This document shows positions 50,149 through 62,382 of a DNA stretch of 64,000 bases, in pieces. Position numbers and translations under genes: made by a program. The notes under the pieces are model-generated. The model did not search any database, had not been told where the DNA came from, and was given only the letters and a program-made list of their open reading frames with translations. The DNA is from SURF-28 sp034521465 (GTDB lineage: Bacteria; Bacteroidota; Ignavibacteria; Ignavibacteriales; Melioribacteraceae). Location: the NCBI GenBank assembly GCA_034521465.1, contig JAXHMN010000011.1, positions 124,001-188,000 of the forward strand, given 5' to 3'. Position 1 is the stretch's first letter. Each line of letters begins with the position of its first letter.

Positions 50149-52931
50149 TTTTAATTTTATTGAATAGATTTGTGTTAGTATTTAGTATACTTTTAATTTT
50201 TTCCAACAATATTTGATTGTCCGGTTCTTTTAAGTATGTGGCAAGCAAGGCAACTTTGTTTTTATCATTGGGCATAGTCGATTTTTTCTGATTCATCAAG
50301 TTTTGAATTGCTATCTGAGCATTTTTCAAATAGATATAGTTATCAATAAGATCTTGTCGATATTCTTCAGCAATTTTTTGTGAAACCAAACGTAATTTTT
50401 CAAGCCCGTTTAATTTGTAGCTTTCATTATAAAATTTATGATTCAACATCAAAAATAGCTGAACAATTGTATCAATTGTTAACAATGCACCAGAATTAGA
50501 TTTGAGATTTATTTTTTGATTAGATGAAATTCCAAAATTCAACTTTGCTTTATAGGCGGCAAAAGTTTCACCGGCAGTTTCTAATGGATCAATATTTTTG
50601 ATTTGCTCATTACGAATATTTATAAATTGATTAAATAAATTTTCATTCCCGCAAATAAATTGGGTTTTTGATAAAGCTTGAAATTCCCAAATTCGCATCC
50701 TGTTGTTTATATACTTTTCATAACCTGCAATTTCAATTACCAAAGGTGAGCTTTTGCCTTCCGGGCGTAAGCGAAAATCAATTTCAAATTGTGGAATCTC
50801 TTTTCTCAAAATTTGCAATAAGTTTTGAAAGTCCTGATCGGCTTGCTTCGCTTTTTTAAAATCTTCTACTACAACGATTAAATCAATATCGGAACCAAAA
50901 CTTAGTTCGCAATTACCAAAACTTCCTAAACCTGCTAGAAAAAATGAGTATTTAATATTTTGGCTCTCTACGAGTTTAGTTATTTTTACTCTAAGTTGTT
51001 TTGCTAAGAGTTCGGAAAATTGGGGAATTTAATTAAAGAAAAGAGAATGTTGAACCGATAAAGAAAACAAAAGCTGATCTAGATCAAACAAAGAAATTAC
51101 ATCTTCATTATTAAGAAATACTTTTTTGCTTAAAAAGTGATCGGCCAATTGTGGCGAGGTAGCCATCGAATCAATTGCACTCTGATTGAGCATACACAAT
51201 TTGACAAAGCTTTTAAAAGTGATCTATCTTCAAAAGTTTTATACCATACCGATGGGATTTTACTATTCTTAATTACACGAGTGAAATTTTCCAATACTAA
51301 GTCCGGGTCTTGAGTTTCCCGCAATAATTCAATTAAATCACTCTCTACGTTTTGGAATGCTTTAGCTGTATTAGTGTCAAATTGTTTTTCCCCGATCAAC
51401 GAAAGTCCGCGCGCTAAAAATTGAAAATCTTTACTTGCTTTTTGGTAATTTGAAAAATCAACTGCTTCCATAAATTTGGGTGAGCTTTCTTCTTTAACGG
51501 CGAGAATATTGTTGTAAACATCACGTACTTTGCGTTTTAATTCAGTTACTTTCGATGTAAATTGTTTTTCGTTTTCAAATTCGAGGTAACGCGATAATTT
51601 GTAAAGTGTATCACCTTCTTTGGGTATAGTGTGAGTTTGTTTGTCATTCATTAACTGCACAAAATGTTCAATCTTTCTGAAGAGGATGTAAGCTTTGGAT
51701 AAGGTATGACTCTCTTCGGGTGTTAAAAGTTCTTCTTTCGCTAATTCACTAATTGCTTTGAGGGAATTCCCGGTACGTAGATTTTCTTTTTCTCCCCCGT
51801 GGATCAATTGAAGCGCTTGAACAGAAAACTCTATATCTCGTATTCCACCGGCGGTTAATTTTATGTTTTGTTCATCATCGGAGTTTTCTTCAATTGATTT
51901 CTTCATTTTTTTATTGTTGATAGAATACTGCCTGAAAATGATTTGGGGAAAATGAATCCGGTTAAAAAACTTTTGAATTGCTGATAAAGCTTTTCACTTC
52001 CGCAAACAAAACCTAGCTTTACTAACATTTGTCTTTCCCACTCTTCGCCCCGTGTTTCATAATACTTGAGATAATCTGCAAGAGTCCTGGCTAACATCGA
52101 ATTTCTACCATCGGGTCTCAAACGGAAGTCAACACGGAAGATATAACTTTCGGCAGTGATTTTTGTTGCTTCTTGAATAAATAGTTGAAGAGCTTCGGTA
52201 ATCAATTCATGATATTCTTTGTTAATTGATTCGATAACAAAATTTCTTTCATAAAATAAAATCAAATCAATGTCGGAACTGTAGTTAAGTTCATTACCTC
52301 CTAGTTTGCCGAGAGAACAAAGTGCATAATTTTTTTCAAAAGTGAGATTATATTTGATTTCAATTTCACGCCAGCAAGTATCAAGAAGGAGAGTTGAAAT
52401 TACGTTAGCTAATTTTGATATTTCTTCTGTTACCTCTTTTAATTCTATCAAATTAAGAATATCTGCAACACCTATCTTGAGTAAATACTTTCTCTTTCTG
52501 TTCCTGAGTAATCTAGTTTTTGATTCAAACTTTTTAAATTTCTCGATAGAGTTCGATTCTTCTCTCAGCATTTTTTGTGAATCAATCTTTGAAGTCAAAA
52601 AATCTTGATCAAAAATTAAATGGAGGTATTCCGGGTTGCGTACAATTATATCTGTGAGATAATTACTGAATGAACTTACTGCGCAGATTATCTCCAAATG
52701 ATGATCGAATTTCAGAGCTTCGATTAAAAAAGTTTTTTTATCAAAAAGTGCTGAAATAATTCTTCTCAGGTTTGACTCTGAAATATCTGTAAATGCATAC
52801 TTTCCTGCATTTGCTTCGAACCGCTCAATTAAATATTCGAAATTCTCACCTGAAAGAAATCCTTCCGATGATTCGGCTAAGAATTGAATGAAAGAATCGG
52901 AAAGTTTATATGAATTGTTTTTTGATGTCAC
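50129..52931 (-). CDS. glnE: Glutamine synthetase adenylyltransferase GlnE (frameshifted)
   Basis: About 934 residues. GlnE adenylylates and deadenylylates glutamine synthetase. Both nucleotidyltransferase halves are visible: LGKLGGNELNYSSDIDLIL in the first and LGSFGNCELSFGSDIDLIV in the second, with AGGIRDIEFSVQALQLIHGG between them. Shifts near 51905, and at least one between 51130 and 50990, split it. The second half keeps IDFRLRPEGKSSPL. It is divergent from secA and near a P-II gene at 56.2 kb that would regulate it. Confidence 0.9.
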
Positions 52932-53057
52932 TGGTGTATTAAAAAAAGCCCAAGTTTTCTACATTGTTAAAGAGTATAAATTAAGATAATTTGGAGAAAC
53001 AAAAACCGATAAAAATTTTATAACTGGTCTGTATAATTTAGTAGAAAATGTGTCAAA

Positions 53058-53088
53058 TTGCTTTTAGCAGACCCTTTATTTAACTTTA
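53058..53088 (+). promoter_or_regulatory. Weak candidate promoter for secA
   Basis: TTG at 53058-53060 and TAACTTTA at 53081-53088 with a 20-base spacer; the last base differs from TAnnTTTG. It lies 28 bases before the ATG in the 185-base glnE-secA divergent region. Confidence 0.3.
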
Positions 53089-53116
53089 CCATTTTGATAA
53101 AAACCGGAGATTTTTG

Positions 53117-56100
53117 ATGCTCGCTGGCTTGATTAAGAAGATTTTTGGCGATAAGAACACACGCATAATTAATGAAATTTCACCCTTAGTTGGTCAAATA
53201 AATGAAGAATACGAAAAGTTAAAAGATCTTTCCGACGACCAATTAAAAGAGAAAACTACAGAATTCAGAGCCCGTATTCACGAAGTTGTCGGTGAAACTA
53301 GGGAAAAAATTGAATCACTTAAAAGTAAACTTCAAGATGACGATATTGATGACAAAAATGCGATTTATGATGAACTCGAAGCTTTTGAAGATCAGTTAGA
53401 AGAAGAATACGAAGAAGTACTTGAAGAAATCCTTCCAGAAGCTTTTGCCGTTGTAAAAGATACCTGCCGCAGATTACTTGGTAAAGAATGGATTGCCGCC
53501 GGAAATAAAATTAAGTGGGATATGATTCCCTATGATGTTCAGCTGATAGGCGGGGTAGTTCTTCACCGCGGAATGATTGCGGAGATGGCTACCGGTGAAG
53601 GTAAAACCCTTGTTGCTACGATGCCGATTTATCTAAACGCATTGACCGGGGAAGGCGTGCATATCGTAACAGTGAATGATTACCTTGCTCAACGAGATAG
53701 TGAATGGATGGGTGAGATATTTAAATTTCATGGCTTAACAATCGGCTGCATACTTAACACGATGAACCCGGAAGAACGAAGAGAAATCTATAATCAAGAT
53801 ATAACTTACGGAACAAACAACGAGTTTGGTTTTGATTACCTTCGCGACAATATGGCAGTTTCCAAAGAGAACCGCGTACAAAGAAAACATAATTACGCAA
53901 TTGTGGATGAGGTCGATTCTGTTTTAATTGATGAGGCGAGAACACCTCTTATTATTTCGGGGCCTGTTGAAGTTGACGATCATAAATTCCACGAAATGAA
54001 ACCTCCGATTGAACGACTTTTCCGCAAACAGCAGGGATTAGTTGCAACTTTAGTTCAAGAAGCTGAGAACTTACTCAAAAACGAAACCGATAAAGAAACG
54101 AGACACAAAGCGGGAATCAGCTTATTGCGGGCTCATCGCGGTTATCCAAAACACAAAAGATTAATGAAGTTCCTTTCTGATCCGGAAAAAAAGCGGCTGC
54201 TCGAAGAAACCGAGCTGGAGTTCTTAAGAGAAAAAGAAAAACGAATGCCGGAAATTGACGAAGAACTCTATTTTGCAATCGATGAAAAACATAATACAAT
54301 TGACTTAACAGATAAGGGCAGAGAATTACTAGCAGAGGGATCAAGCGAAGAAAAAGAATATTTCATTTTACCCGATCTTGGAACTGAGATAAGCAAACTT
54401 GAAAATGATACGACATTAAGTGAAGAAGAAAAGAAAGTCAAAAAAGATGAACTATATCAAGTCTATAGTGAAAGAAGCGATCGAATTCATACATTGAACC
54501 AATTGCTCAAAGCTTATTCGTTATTCGAAAAGGATGACGAATATGTTGTAACCGAAGATGGCAAAATTGCAATCGTGGATGAATTCACCGGTCGTGTACT
54601 CCCAGGCAGAAGATATTCCGATGGTTTGCATCAGGCGATTGAAGCAAAAGAAAACGTTAAAGTAGAACGGGATACGCAAACACTCGCAACTATCACACTT
54701 CAAAATTATTTCCGGCTTTACAGTAAACTTGCCGGTATGACCGGTACTGCGGAAACAGAGGAAGGTGAATTCTACGAAATTTATAAACTCGAAGTCGTTG
54801 TTATCCCAACAAATAAACCGATTGTACGTGAGGATGAAGATGATGCAATTTTCCGAACCAAACGAGAAAAATATAATGCAGTAATTGAAAAGATAAAGAG
54901 TTTAAGAGACGAGCATAGACCTGTACTAGTCGGTACAACAAGTGTAGAAGTTTCCGAAACATTAAGTAGAATGTTGAAACGCCAAGGTGTTCCACACAAT
55001 GTCTTAAATGCAAAACAACATAAAAGCGAATCAGAAATTGTTGCTCATGCCGGTCAACCGGGTGCGGTCACTATCGCCACAAATATGGCCGGTAGAGGAA
55101 CTGATATTAAACTCGGCTCGGGAGTTGTTGGAACAGGAGGTCTTTACATTCTCGGTACCGAACGTCATGAATCAAGAAGAATTGACAGGCAGTTAAGAGG
55201 ACGTGCCGGACGACAAGGTGACCCCGGAACAACAAAGTTTTTTATCTCATTAGAAGATGATCTTATGAGACTCTTTGGAAGTGATAGAGCTGCTGCTGTA
55301 ATGAGTAAAATTGGTTTAGAGGAAGGTGAAGTTATTCAGCATCCGCTCATTACAAGATCTGTTGGACGTGCTCAGAAAAAAGTCGAAGAGAATAACTTCT
55401 CAATCAGAAAAAGATTGTTGGAGTTTGATAACGTGATGAATCAGCAGAGAGAAGTTATTTATGCAAAGCGACGTCAAGCGCTAGAAGGTGAAAGATTAAA
55501 AGGCGAGGTTTATGAATATCTCGAAGAATATATTGATGACTTACTCGAACGTCATTATGAGAATGGCGAACTTGAGCAGATTCAAGAATCGCTAATACAA
55601 AACTTACTTGTTGATTTCAGAAATTACCGGGATGAATATCGAGAGCTTGGTATAGAAGGGCTCAAAGAAAAATTCTAAAAGAAGCCAAAGATTTTTATGT
55701 AAAGAAGAAATGCTGGGTCACGAGTTAATGGCTCGCTTAGAAAGATACGCTGTTCTTAGTGTATTAGATAACAAATGGAAAGAACATCTCCGAGAAATGG
55801 ACGATCTTAAAGAGGGTATCGGTCTAAGAGCTTACGGTCAGAAAGATCCATTGATTGAATATAAATCGGAAGGTTTAAACTCTTCCTTCAACTTCTCGAA
55901 ATGATTCGTAATGAAGTTGTCTCGTTCTGCTTTAAGTTTTTCCCTGCACAACCGGATGAAATTCAGCAGCAAAAACAACGGCAGCAAAGAATAAGCACAA
56001 TCAAAGACAGCGTTACGAACATGGGTCTTCAGGGCGGGCGCCCGCAAGATGATCAAGGCGGAAGAAGAGGCAAAGTTCAACCGGTGGTTCGTCAAGAAGA

Positions 56101-56173
56101 AAAAGTCGGTAGAAACGATCCTTGCCCCTGCGGAAGCGGGAAAAAATATAAACATTGTCACGGACAGGTTTAA
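53117..56173 (+). CDS. secA: Preprotein translocase ATPase SecA (frameshifted near 3' end)
   Basis: About 1019 residues. DEAD-motor motifs: EMATGEGKTLVA, the region TYGTNNEFGFDYLRDN, VDEVDSVLIDEARTPLIIS, ATNMAGRGTDIKLG and DRQLRGRAGRQGDPG. A Bacteroidota-type insertion of about 150 residues lies in the first nucleotide-binding domain. The C-terminus is the zinc SEC-C motif CPCGSGKKYKHCHG. Shifts at about 55675, 55705 and 55875 break the last quarter, yet all pieces align. ATG 53117 is chosen, with GGAG upstream. It drives Sec-dependent export. Confidence 0.96.
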
Positions 56174-56182
56174 GAGGAAACC

Positions 56183-56521
56183 ATGAAAAAAGTTGAAGCT
56201 ATTATTCGTCCATTTAAGCTGGATGAGGTAAAAGAAGCTTTACTTGAGGAAGGTGTGCGGGGAATGACTATTTCCGAAGTTCGCGGGTATGGCAGGCAAA
56301 AAGGTCATAAGGAAACCTACCGGGGCAGTGAGTACCAAATAGAGTTTGTTCCTAAAATTAAAATTGAAGTCGTTGTTGATGATTCTGTTGTCAACAAAAT
56401 TGTTGATACTATACTAGCACATGCAAAAACCGGTCAAGTCGGCGACGGCAAAATCTTTATCTATAACATAGAAGATATTATAAGGATTAGAACCGATGAA
56501 TCTGGTCCGGAAGCACTCTAA
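56183..56521 (+). CDS. glnB: P-II family nitrogen regulator
   Basis: 112 residues, intact, full PII length. T-loop with Tyr-51 in YRGSEYQIEF, the B-loop AKTGQVGDGKIF and C-loop region IRIRTDE. It senses ATP/ADP and 2-oxoglutarate and would control glutamine synthetase through GlnE and ammonium uptake. It is 9 bases after secA. No glnD or amtB is seen nearby. Confidence 0.92.
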   Translation: MKKVEAIIRPFKLDEVKEALLEEGVRGMTISEVRGYGRQKGHKETYRGSEYQIEFVPKIKIEVVVDDSVVNKIVDTILAHAKTGQVGDGKIFIYNIEDIIRIRTDESGPEAL

Positions 56522-56524
56522 TTT

Positions 56525-58850
56525 ATGAAAATGAAAATTATCAAAATATTTTTACCGGTAACAGCAATACTCTTTTTTCTTCATGCGGTATTTGGACTGA
56601 CTTTACTACTTACTTTAATCTTTACTTCAATTCAAAGCAGCTTCAGCAAGAGGCATTACTTGAAATCGACAAACTCGATCACGATCCCTTCGCTCTTAAT
56701 GAACCTGAAGCGACCGGTAATTTAAAATCTATTCTTACGGATCTTCAGACTAAAACGTCAAAGATTTTACAACATTCATCCGAGTCGTCTTACTTTGATG
56801 ATGCTTTATATCTTAGTGGATTTGCATTCTATTACAGCGGCAATTATTTGAAAGCATCACGTAAGTTTCAAGAGTTAGCGAGCTTGCAAAAAGAGGATTA
56901 TAAATTGTTAAGCAGACTTTGGATCGGCAAATGTGAATTGCAAATGAGAAATTTTGAAACCGGAATTCAAATCATCAATAGAGTGAGGGATTCTGCGCTT
57001 GTTTATGAGGACGAAGAAATTCTCGAAGAAACTTATCGTGTTATGATTGCTTATCATATTGACAGACAAAATTTTGACCAAGCAATTGAAGAAGGGCATA
57101 ACTTAATTGAAGTTTCGGAAAACGATGAACTCAGAGCAAAGGCAGCATATAAAATTGGTACGCTTCATCTTGATGCCGGTAATGAGGAAGAAGCCGCCCA
57201 AGCATTCGAAAGCGTATTGGATTTTTCACCCGGATTTGAAATTGAATTCCAAAGTAAATTTGAACTCGCAAAACTGAAAAAAGAATTAGGCGATGTTGAA
57301 GAGAGCCGTGAGATGTTCGAAGATTTATATAATGAAGGAAAGTACTCTGAGTTCTGGGGTGATGTTTATTTTCAAATTGGTTTGATGGAATATGAATCAG
57401 AAAATTATGAAAAAGCTTTCGACATATTTGAGGATGTAAATGAACTCTACAGCAGCAGTCTCGGTGCAATACAATCTAAGTTAATGCTTGGTGAAATAAT
57501 GCGCACCGTTTATGCCGATTATGATTCGGCTAAAACTTATTATGATCAAGTAAAATCAAACAATCGTGATACGGAAACTAGTGAATTGGCGGAAATTTAT
57601 TCTCAAATCAATTGACAGTTATGTAAAATTTAAAACCGATATTAAGCAGACCAAGCGCCAGATGATATATTTAGATAATCCTGAACAATTTTTAAGAGAT
57701 TCGGTTGCTTACCAGAATTATCTTGCAACGCTTTCGGAAGAACAGCAAACAGATCAAACTACGCAGCAAACAACGCCGGGAATTACTCAAGAACCAACGG
57801 ATACAACTGCAATTAGTGATACTACGGAAACCAGCCCACAAGACTCATTATTCGCTGCGTCAACACCTGCTTACGATATTGAGTTTGATGAGAGTTATAT
57901 CGTAACTGAAAAACCTGTGTATCCAACTGTTGGAATTGATTCTCTCGAAGCAAGATTAGCAAAACATTATTTTGACTTCAGGGAACCTCTTCTTCACTGA
58001 TTTAAATGGACTTGATTCCGCTTATTATTATTACGATATGCTATTAAGTGAATTTCCCGAAACGCCAAATCAACCGAGAGTTTTATTTACCCTTGGTACT
58101 TATTGGGAATCTAAAGGCGACTCGTTAAAAAGCGATAGTCTCTATGCTATCGTTTATAATGATTACAAAACCCACCCAATTGCTAATGAAGCTGCTGAGA
58201 AATTGGGCAAACCACCGCTTATAACAGAAAGCGATCCTGCAAAAGATGAATTCTTAATCGCTGAAGATGCAATCGAAGATTCTAGTTTTGTGAATGCAGT
58301 CTCTACGTTAAAGAACATTACGCAAAAATATCCTGAATCAATCTATGTACCAAAATCGCTTTATACGATTGGCTGGCTCTACGAAAATAAAATTAATCAA
58401 CCCGATTCTGCTGTGGGTTATTATTCTAAATTACTCGATGACTATGCTAATAGTGAATACGCCTCTGCTGTCAGAGCGAAAGTGAATACCTTCCAAACCG
58501 AAATGGAGAAAATTTTAAAAGAGGAAGAGAAAACCGCTGCAGAAGCTGCCGAAGCACAAAGGCAAAGAGCCATTGCCGATTCATTGAATGCGCTTGGAAT
58601 ATCATCTGAAGTTCAGGACTCAACAATGCTTCCAGGTCAGTCAGGAGAGATTGTAGATTCACTTGCCGCAGATGAAGCTACTAGAGATTCCTTAGCGTTT
58701 CCTGAACAGAGCGATGAGATTACCGATACATTAACTACCGGTAATGAACTGAATGAATCTGACATTCCGGAATCTATACAAACTAGTGAAGTAATGGATT
58801 CTTTGAGCACTCCGGAAATAATAGACACATCTCAAAACAACAATCAATAA
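56525..58850 (+). CDS. TPR-repeat lipoprotein, BamD/gliding-assembly-like (frameshifted)
   Basis: About 775 residues. A signal (MKMKIIKIFLPVTAILFF) runs via a frameshift into SSCGIWTDFTTYFN, a lipobox. Several TPR or TPR-like repeats follow (DDALYLSGFAFYYSGNYLKA, AAYKIGTLHLDAGNEEEAAQ, DVYFQIGLMEYESENYEKAF), then a low-complexity Gln/Thr linker near 57740-57850, further TPR units (RVLFTLGTYWESKGDSLKS), and an acidic Ser/Thr tail. Shifts near 56575, 57600 and 57985. It would be a scaffold at the outer membrane; an exact role is unknown. Confidence 0.8.
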
Positions 58851-58857
58851 AATTGAT

Positions 58858-59509
58858 ATGACCCGTAAACAATTACTTAAGCTAATTGAAGGCGGGAAAT
58901 GTTACCGTCGAATTCAAACAAAGATTTTCTACCAAAGAGAAAATTGCAAAGGAGATGATTGCTTTTGCAAACACAAAAGGTGGTACAATTATTTTTGGTG
59001 TTGAAGACGATGGAAAAATCCGTGGTGTACTAAGCGAAAAAGGGGAAGCGGAGTTAGTGAAAATCGCTGCCGAACGTTTTTGCGAACCACCGGTAAATTA
59101 TAAAATTGATTTTATCAATATCGGTCCGGATGAATTAGTTGTTGTTCATATAGAAGAATCAGAAACAAAACCACACAGAATACAAGACTACGAAACAAAA
59201 CTTAATTTGAATGAAGCTCAAGTTTATGTTAGAGTTAATGAAAAAAGCGTTTTAGCAAGCAAAGAGATGATCAAAATATTACAGACACGAACGAAAGGGG
59301 CATCGTTAGTAAACTATACCATCTCTAAAAATGAAAAGATTGTTTTTGATTTGCTAGATAGAAATGAAAACATCTCAGTGAGACAACTAGCTGAAAAGGC
59401 AAACATTTCAAACCGCAGAGCGTCTCGCACTTTAATAAATATGGTCCGGGCAAATCTGTTGATGATCCATCATAAAGATAACGGAGAGGAATATTTTACA
59501 CTTTCTTAA
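58858..59509 (+). CDS. AlbA_2 (Schlafen-like) ATP-binding/regulatory protein (frameshifted)
   Basis: About 216 residues. The AlbA_2 domain is seen as EFKQRFSTKEKIAKEMIAFANTKGG and IIFGVEDDGKIRGV, and a C-terminal winged helix as ISVRQLAEKANISNRRASRTLINM. The N-terminus (MTRKQLLKLIEGG) lies in another frame, with an indel near 58898. Such proteins act as DNA-binding regulators in several phyla; the target is unknown. It starts 7 bases after the TPR gene. Confidence 0.82.
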
Positions 59510-59512
59510 CTA

Positions 59513-60049
59513 TCAAATACTCTTCGGCATTTCAAATATCGCAACTCCGTCAGGCAACCGCAACATTTAATGATTGTTTAATTCCATATTGCGGAATCTC
59601 AATTGAAAAATCGCACAAATCAATTAACTCTTGTTTAACTCCGGTTATTTCATTCCCAATAATTAAGCAGAGCGGAAAATCAGATTTCGCTAAACTATAA
59701 TGCTCTCTGCTTTTATCGGTTTGTTCGAGAGCACAAACTTTGTATCCCATCTCTTTGTACTTATTAACTGCATCAACCGGATTTTCAATATACTCCCAAC
59801 GTACACTCTCTTGTGAACCAAGCGCTGTTTTCAAAACTTCTTTTTTGGGTGGATATGGGGTGTATCCGCAAGCGACAAGTTTTTCAATCATCGCGCCGTC
59901 AGATGTTCGAAATATTGAACCGACATTGTAACTACTTCTAATGCTATCGAGAATGACAACTACCGGAAGCTTTTCAACTTCGTGTAATTATCTAATGAGC
60001 TTCTGTTTTCCGATATCTCTTTGTGTGAAAGTTTACGCACTTTATTCAA
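59513..60049 (-). CDS. SpoU/TrmH family RNA methyltransferase (frameshifted)
   Basis: About 178 residues, short SPOUT type. Motifs VVILDSIRSSYNVGSIFRTSDGA, LIIGNEITGVKQELIDLC and IEIPQYGIKQSLNVAVACGVAIFE. An indel lies near 59560 (the frame otherwise ends at 59550) and one near 59990 separates the N-terminal NKVRKLSHKEISENRSS. The start is probably TTG 60049. It methylates a ribose of tRNA or rRNA; the target cannot be told. This is a different gene from the RlmB-like one at 23 kb. Confidence 0.8.
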
Positions 60050-60083
60050 GTTTATTTTGAATTGTAAATTTAATAAATAAACC

Positions 60084-60134
60084 GGGTAAGAGAAAAACTC
60101 CCGAGTCGGACCCCCATCCAAATCAGGAGTTTTT
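60084..60134 (-). terminator. Terminator after the peroxiredoxin gene
   Basis: AAAAACTCC / GGAGTTTTT arms (9 bp) enclose 24 bases; on the minus strand a T-rich tract follows. It lies 18 bases past the minus-strand stop at 60152. Confidence 0.65.
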
Positions 60135-60151
60135 TAGTTGGGAGGAAAATT

Positions 60152-60790
60152 TTATCGGATCGCTGTCTCTGCTGCCTTCAACAAAACTTCTGCATTGATT
60201 CTTGTTTTGTAATCAGGGTTAACATAGGAGTAATGAATCTTACCATCGGTATCAAGAATAAAAGCAGCAGGTACGGGTAATATCTGATGCGATTCACCCG
60301 AAGAAGCTTCCAAATCAATTCCCATTTTCAAATATTTTTCATTCAATTCATCCTCTACACGAAAAGCTAAACCAAACGCTTTTACTGCTTCTGCATCAGC
60401 ATCGGATAGGAGAGTGTAATTAATTTCGGTTTTATCCAGTGTTTCTTTTAATTTAGAGGGCTTGTCCATGCTTACGGCTAATATTTGATATCCAAGTTTT
60501 GTGAGATCATCCTCGACATCAATTAATTCGGATAAATGAGAGTTGCAATATGGGCACCATCCACCGCGATAGAAAATTAATACCGTTGGTTTTGCTGAAA
60601 CCAACTCTCTTAAATTTTTATCCGTATCATCTAAATTTGTAACTAAAACATCCGGAATTTGTTGACCGGTGAGAACCGGGCAAATTTCATTCGCATTTTC
60701 TGCAACCATTTTATTTTTTAACTGCGAACCTGCCGCCTGTATGGTAATTACAAAGAGAATAATTAGTGAAAATTCCAAAACTTTTTTCAT
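60152..60790 (-). CDS. Exported peroxiredoxin-like protein (AhpC/TSA)
   Basis: 212 residues, intact. Signal peptide (LIILFVITIQAAG). Thioredoxin-fold active site GGWCPYC with C79 and C82, and the C-terminal PVPAAFILDTDGKIHYSYVNPDY. It would reduce peroxides or act as a periplasmic thiol protein. It begins 6 bases after the sensor kinase stop, so the two are one operon. Confidence 0.87.
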   Translation of the reverse strand: MKKVLEFSLIILFVITIQAAGSQLKNKMVAENANEICPVLTGQQIPDVLVTNLDDTDKNLRELVSAKPTVLIFYRGGWCPYCNSHLSELIDVEDDLTKLGYQILAVSMDKPSKLKETLDKTEINYTLLSDADAEAVKAFGLAFRVEDELNEKYLKMGIDLEASSGESHQILPVPAAFILDTDGKIHYSYVNPDYKTRINAEVLLKAAETAIR

Positions 60791-60796
60791 TATGTC

Positions 60797-62239
60797 TCAC
60801 CTTCCTATTGATTGATGTTGTTCTTTAACACTCGGAAAAGTTACACAAAATGTAGAACCTTTTCCTTTTTCACTTTCCAATGTAATTAAAGCATTGTTCA
60901 ACTTGCAATACTCCTTTACCAAAGCTAATCCTAAACCGTTCCCGTCATGGCTCCGCGTGTAACCGGAATCTTCCTGAACGAATGGTTCGAATATCTTGCT
61001 TAAGTTTTTTTCTTCGATTCCGATTCCGGTATCACTTACTTTCACTTTTATCCTGCCAAACTCATCTTGATCGAAAGAAATGTTTACGGAACCTTGCTGT
61101 GTATATTTTACAGCGTTGTCAATTAGGTTTGTAAAAATTTGAGTAACGCTGTAAAGATCACCATAGATTGATGTGTCTGCAATACGATCATCGATATTCA
61201 CCGATAATCCTTTTTCCTTGGCAGTGGATTTAAACTCCGAAGATATTTTATCAATTACATTTTTTCTAAGATCGAAAAAATCAAAGTCGGCTTTGTATTT
61301 ACCGGTATTTAGCTGGGCAACGTTTAATATCAGATCAATTGTACGTATGAGTCTTCGGCTGCCGCTGTTAATCCCATCGATTGCAATGCTCACATCTTCG
61401 GAGGGATTATTCTCTAATTCATCTTCCAGCAATGAAACATAACTTACTACAGCATTTAACGGTGTTCTTATTTCGTGAGAAATTTGAGCTAAAAACTCGG
61501 ATTTAAGACGATCGGATTCCTCTGCTTTTTCTTTTGCGATTTTAAGATCATCTTCCATCTTCTTTCTGTCCGTAATATCTATGCCGTATAAATTAACATA
61601 CTCAGTAACCGGTACAACAGAAAATAGAAAGTCCCGCCCCTCATAAGGTATTTCAATATTTCTTGTTTTATTTTTTTTAAGAACCTCCTCTACAATAATT
61701 CTCATACTTTTATCAACATATCCTTCACGGTCACATTTTAGTTTATCGATTAGTGGAGCGCTGGCATTGTTAGAAAAAAGTATCTTTCCTTCTTTTGATA
61801 TACGTAAAATAGGATAAGGGTTTTCATTGGGGAATTTTGCGAGGTCTTGTGTAACTTTTTCCTTTTTGACTTTTTCGGATATATCTTGTAGCAACATAAC
61901 ATATCCGATTAATTCATTATCGAAATTTATTGAACGTAGGCCTAAGTTAATCCAAAGTGTGTGTTTGGATTTAGTCAGTAAACTTGTCTCAATTGAAAAT
62001 TTTCTTCCGTTTTGAGCTATTTCGAATGCATAATCCGGAATCCCTTTTTCATTATTGATATTGAAAAAATCTTTATGATCAACTCCGATTAACTCTTCTT
62101 TGCTAAATCCGAATACGGTCAACATACCTTTATTGCACTCTTGGATAATACCGTTTTTATCTAAAACTATAACGCCGATGTCATCTGTGTCAAGCATTAC
62201 TTGACTTAAGGCGAAATTCCGGTAATCTGTTATGTTCAT
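60797..62239 (-). CDS. PAS-domain sensor histidine kinase
   Basis: 480 residues, intact, no membrane helix. Two PAS-type domains (about 10-125 and 130-225), HisKA with the phospho-His H255 in FLAQISHEIRTPLN, then HATPase_c with NLIDNAVKYT (N box), VSDTGIGIEEKNL (G1) and GNGLGLALVKEY (G2). A cytosolic kinase; no response regulator is adjacent. Coupling to a peroxiredoxin suggests redox sensing. Divergent from the small membrane protein and Crp/Fnr genes. Confidence 0.93.
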   Translation of the reverse strand: MNITDYRNFALSQVMLDTDDIGVIVLDKNGIIQECNKGMLTVFGFSKEELIGVDHKDFFNINNEKGIPDYAFEIAQNGRKFSIETSLLTKSKHTLWINLGLRSINFDNELIGYVMLLQDISEKVKKEKVTQDLAKFPNENPYPILRISKEGKILFSNNASAPLIDKLKCDREGYVDKSMRIIVEEVLKKNKTRNIEIPYEGRDFLFSVVPVTEYVNLYGIDITDRKKMEDDLKIAKEKAEESDRLKSEFLAQISHEIRTPLNAVVSYVSLLEDELENNPSEDVSIAIDGINSGSRRLIRTIDLILNVAQLNTGKYKADFDFFDLRKNVIDKISSEFKSTAKEKGLSVNIDDRIADTSIYGDLYSVTQIFTNLIDNAVKYTQQGSVNISFDQDEFGRIKVKVSDTGIGIEEKNLSKIFEPFVQEDSGYTRSHDGNGLGLALVKEYCKLNNALITLESEKGKGSTFCVTFPSVKEQHQSIGR

Positions 62240-62324
62240 AACTATTCCTAAATTAAATTGATTTTATCTAATCTATATTAATAATCAAAGTACGCTATAA
62301 AAATCATATTATCCGTATAAATTA

Positions 62325-62382
62325 TTTGTCAATTATTTTACAATCGAGTTTAATATAAATGTACTTTGTCAATTATTTGTCA
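62325..62382. promoter_or_regulatory. Repeated TTTGTCAATTATTT in the divergent region, possible operator
   Basis: The 14-mer TTTGTCAATTATTT occurs at 62325-62338 and again at 62365-62378, exactly 40 bases apart, with a further TTTGTCA at 62376. It lies in the 217-base gap between the kinase and the small membrane protein gene. Which protein binds is not known. Confidence 0.4.
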
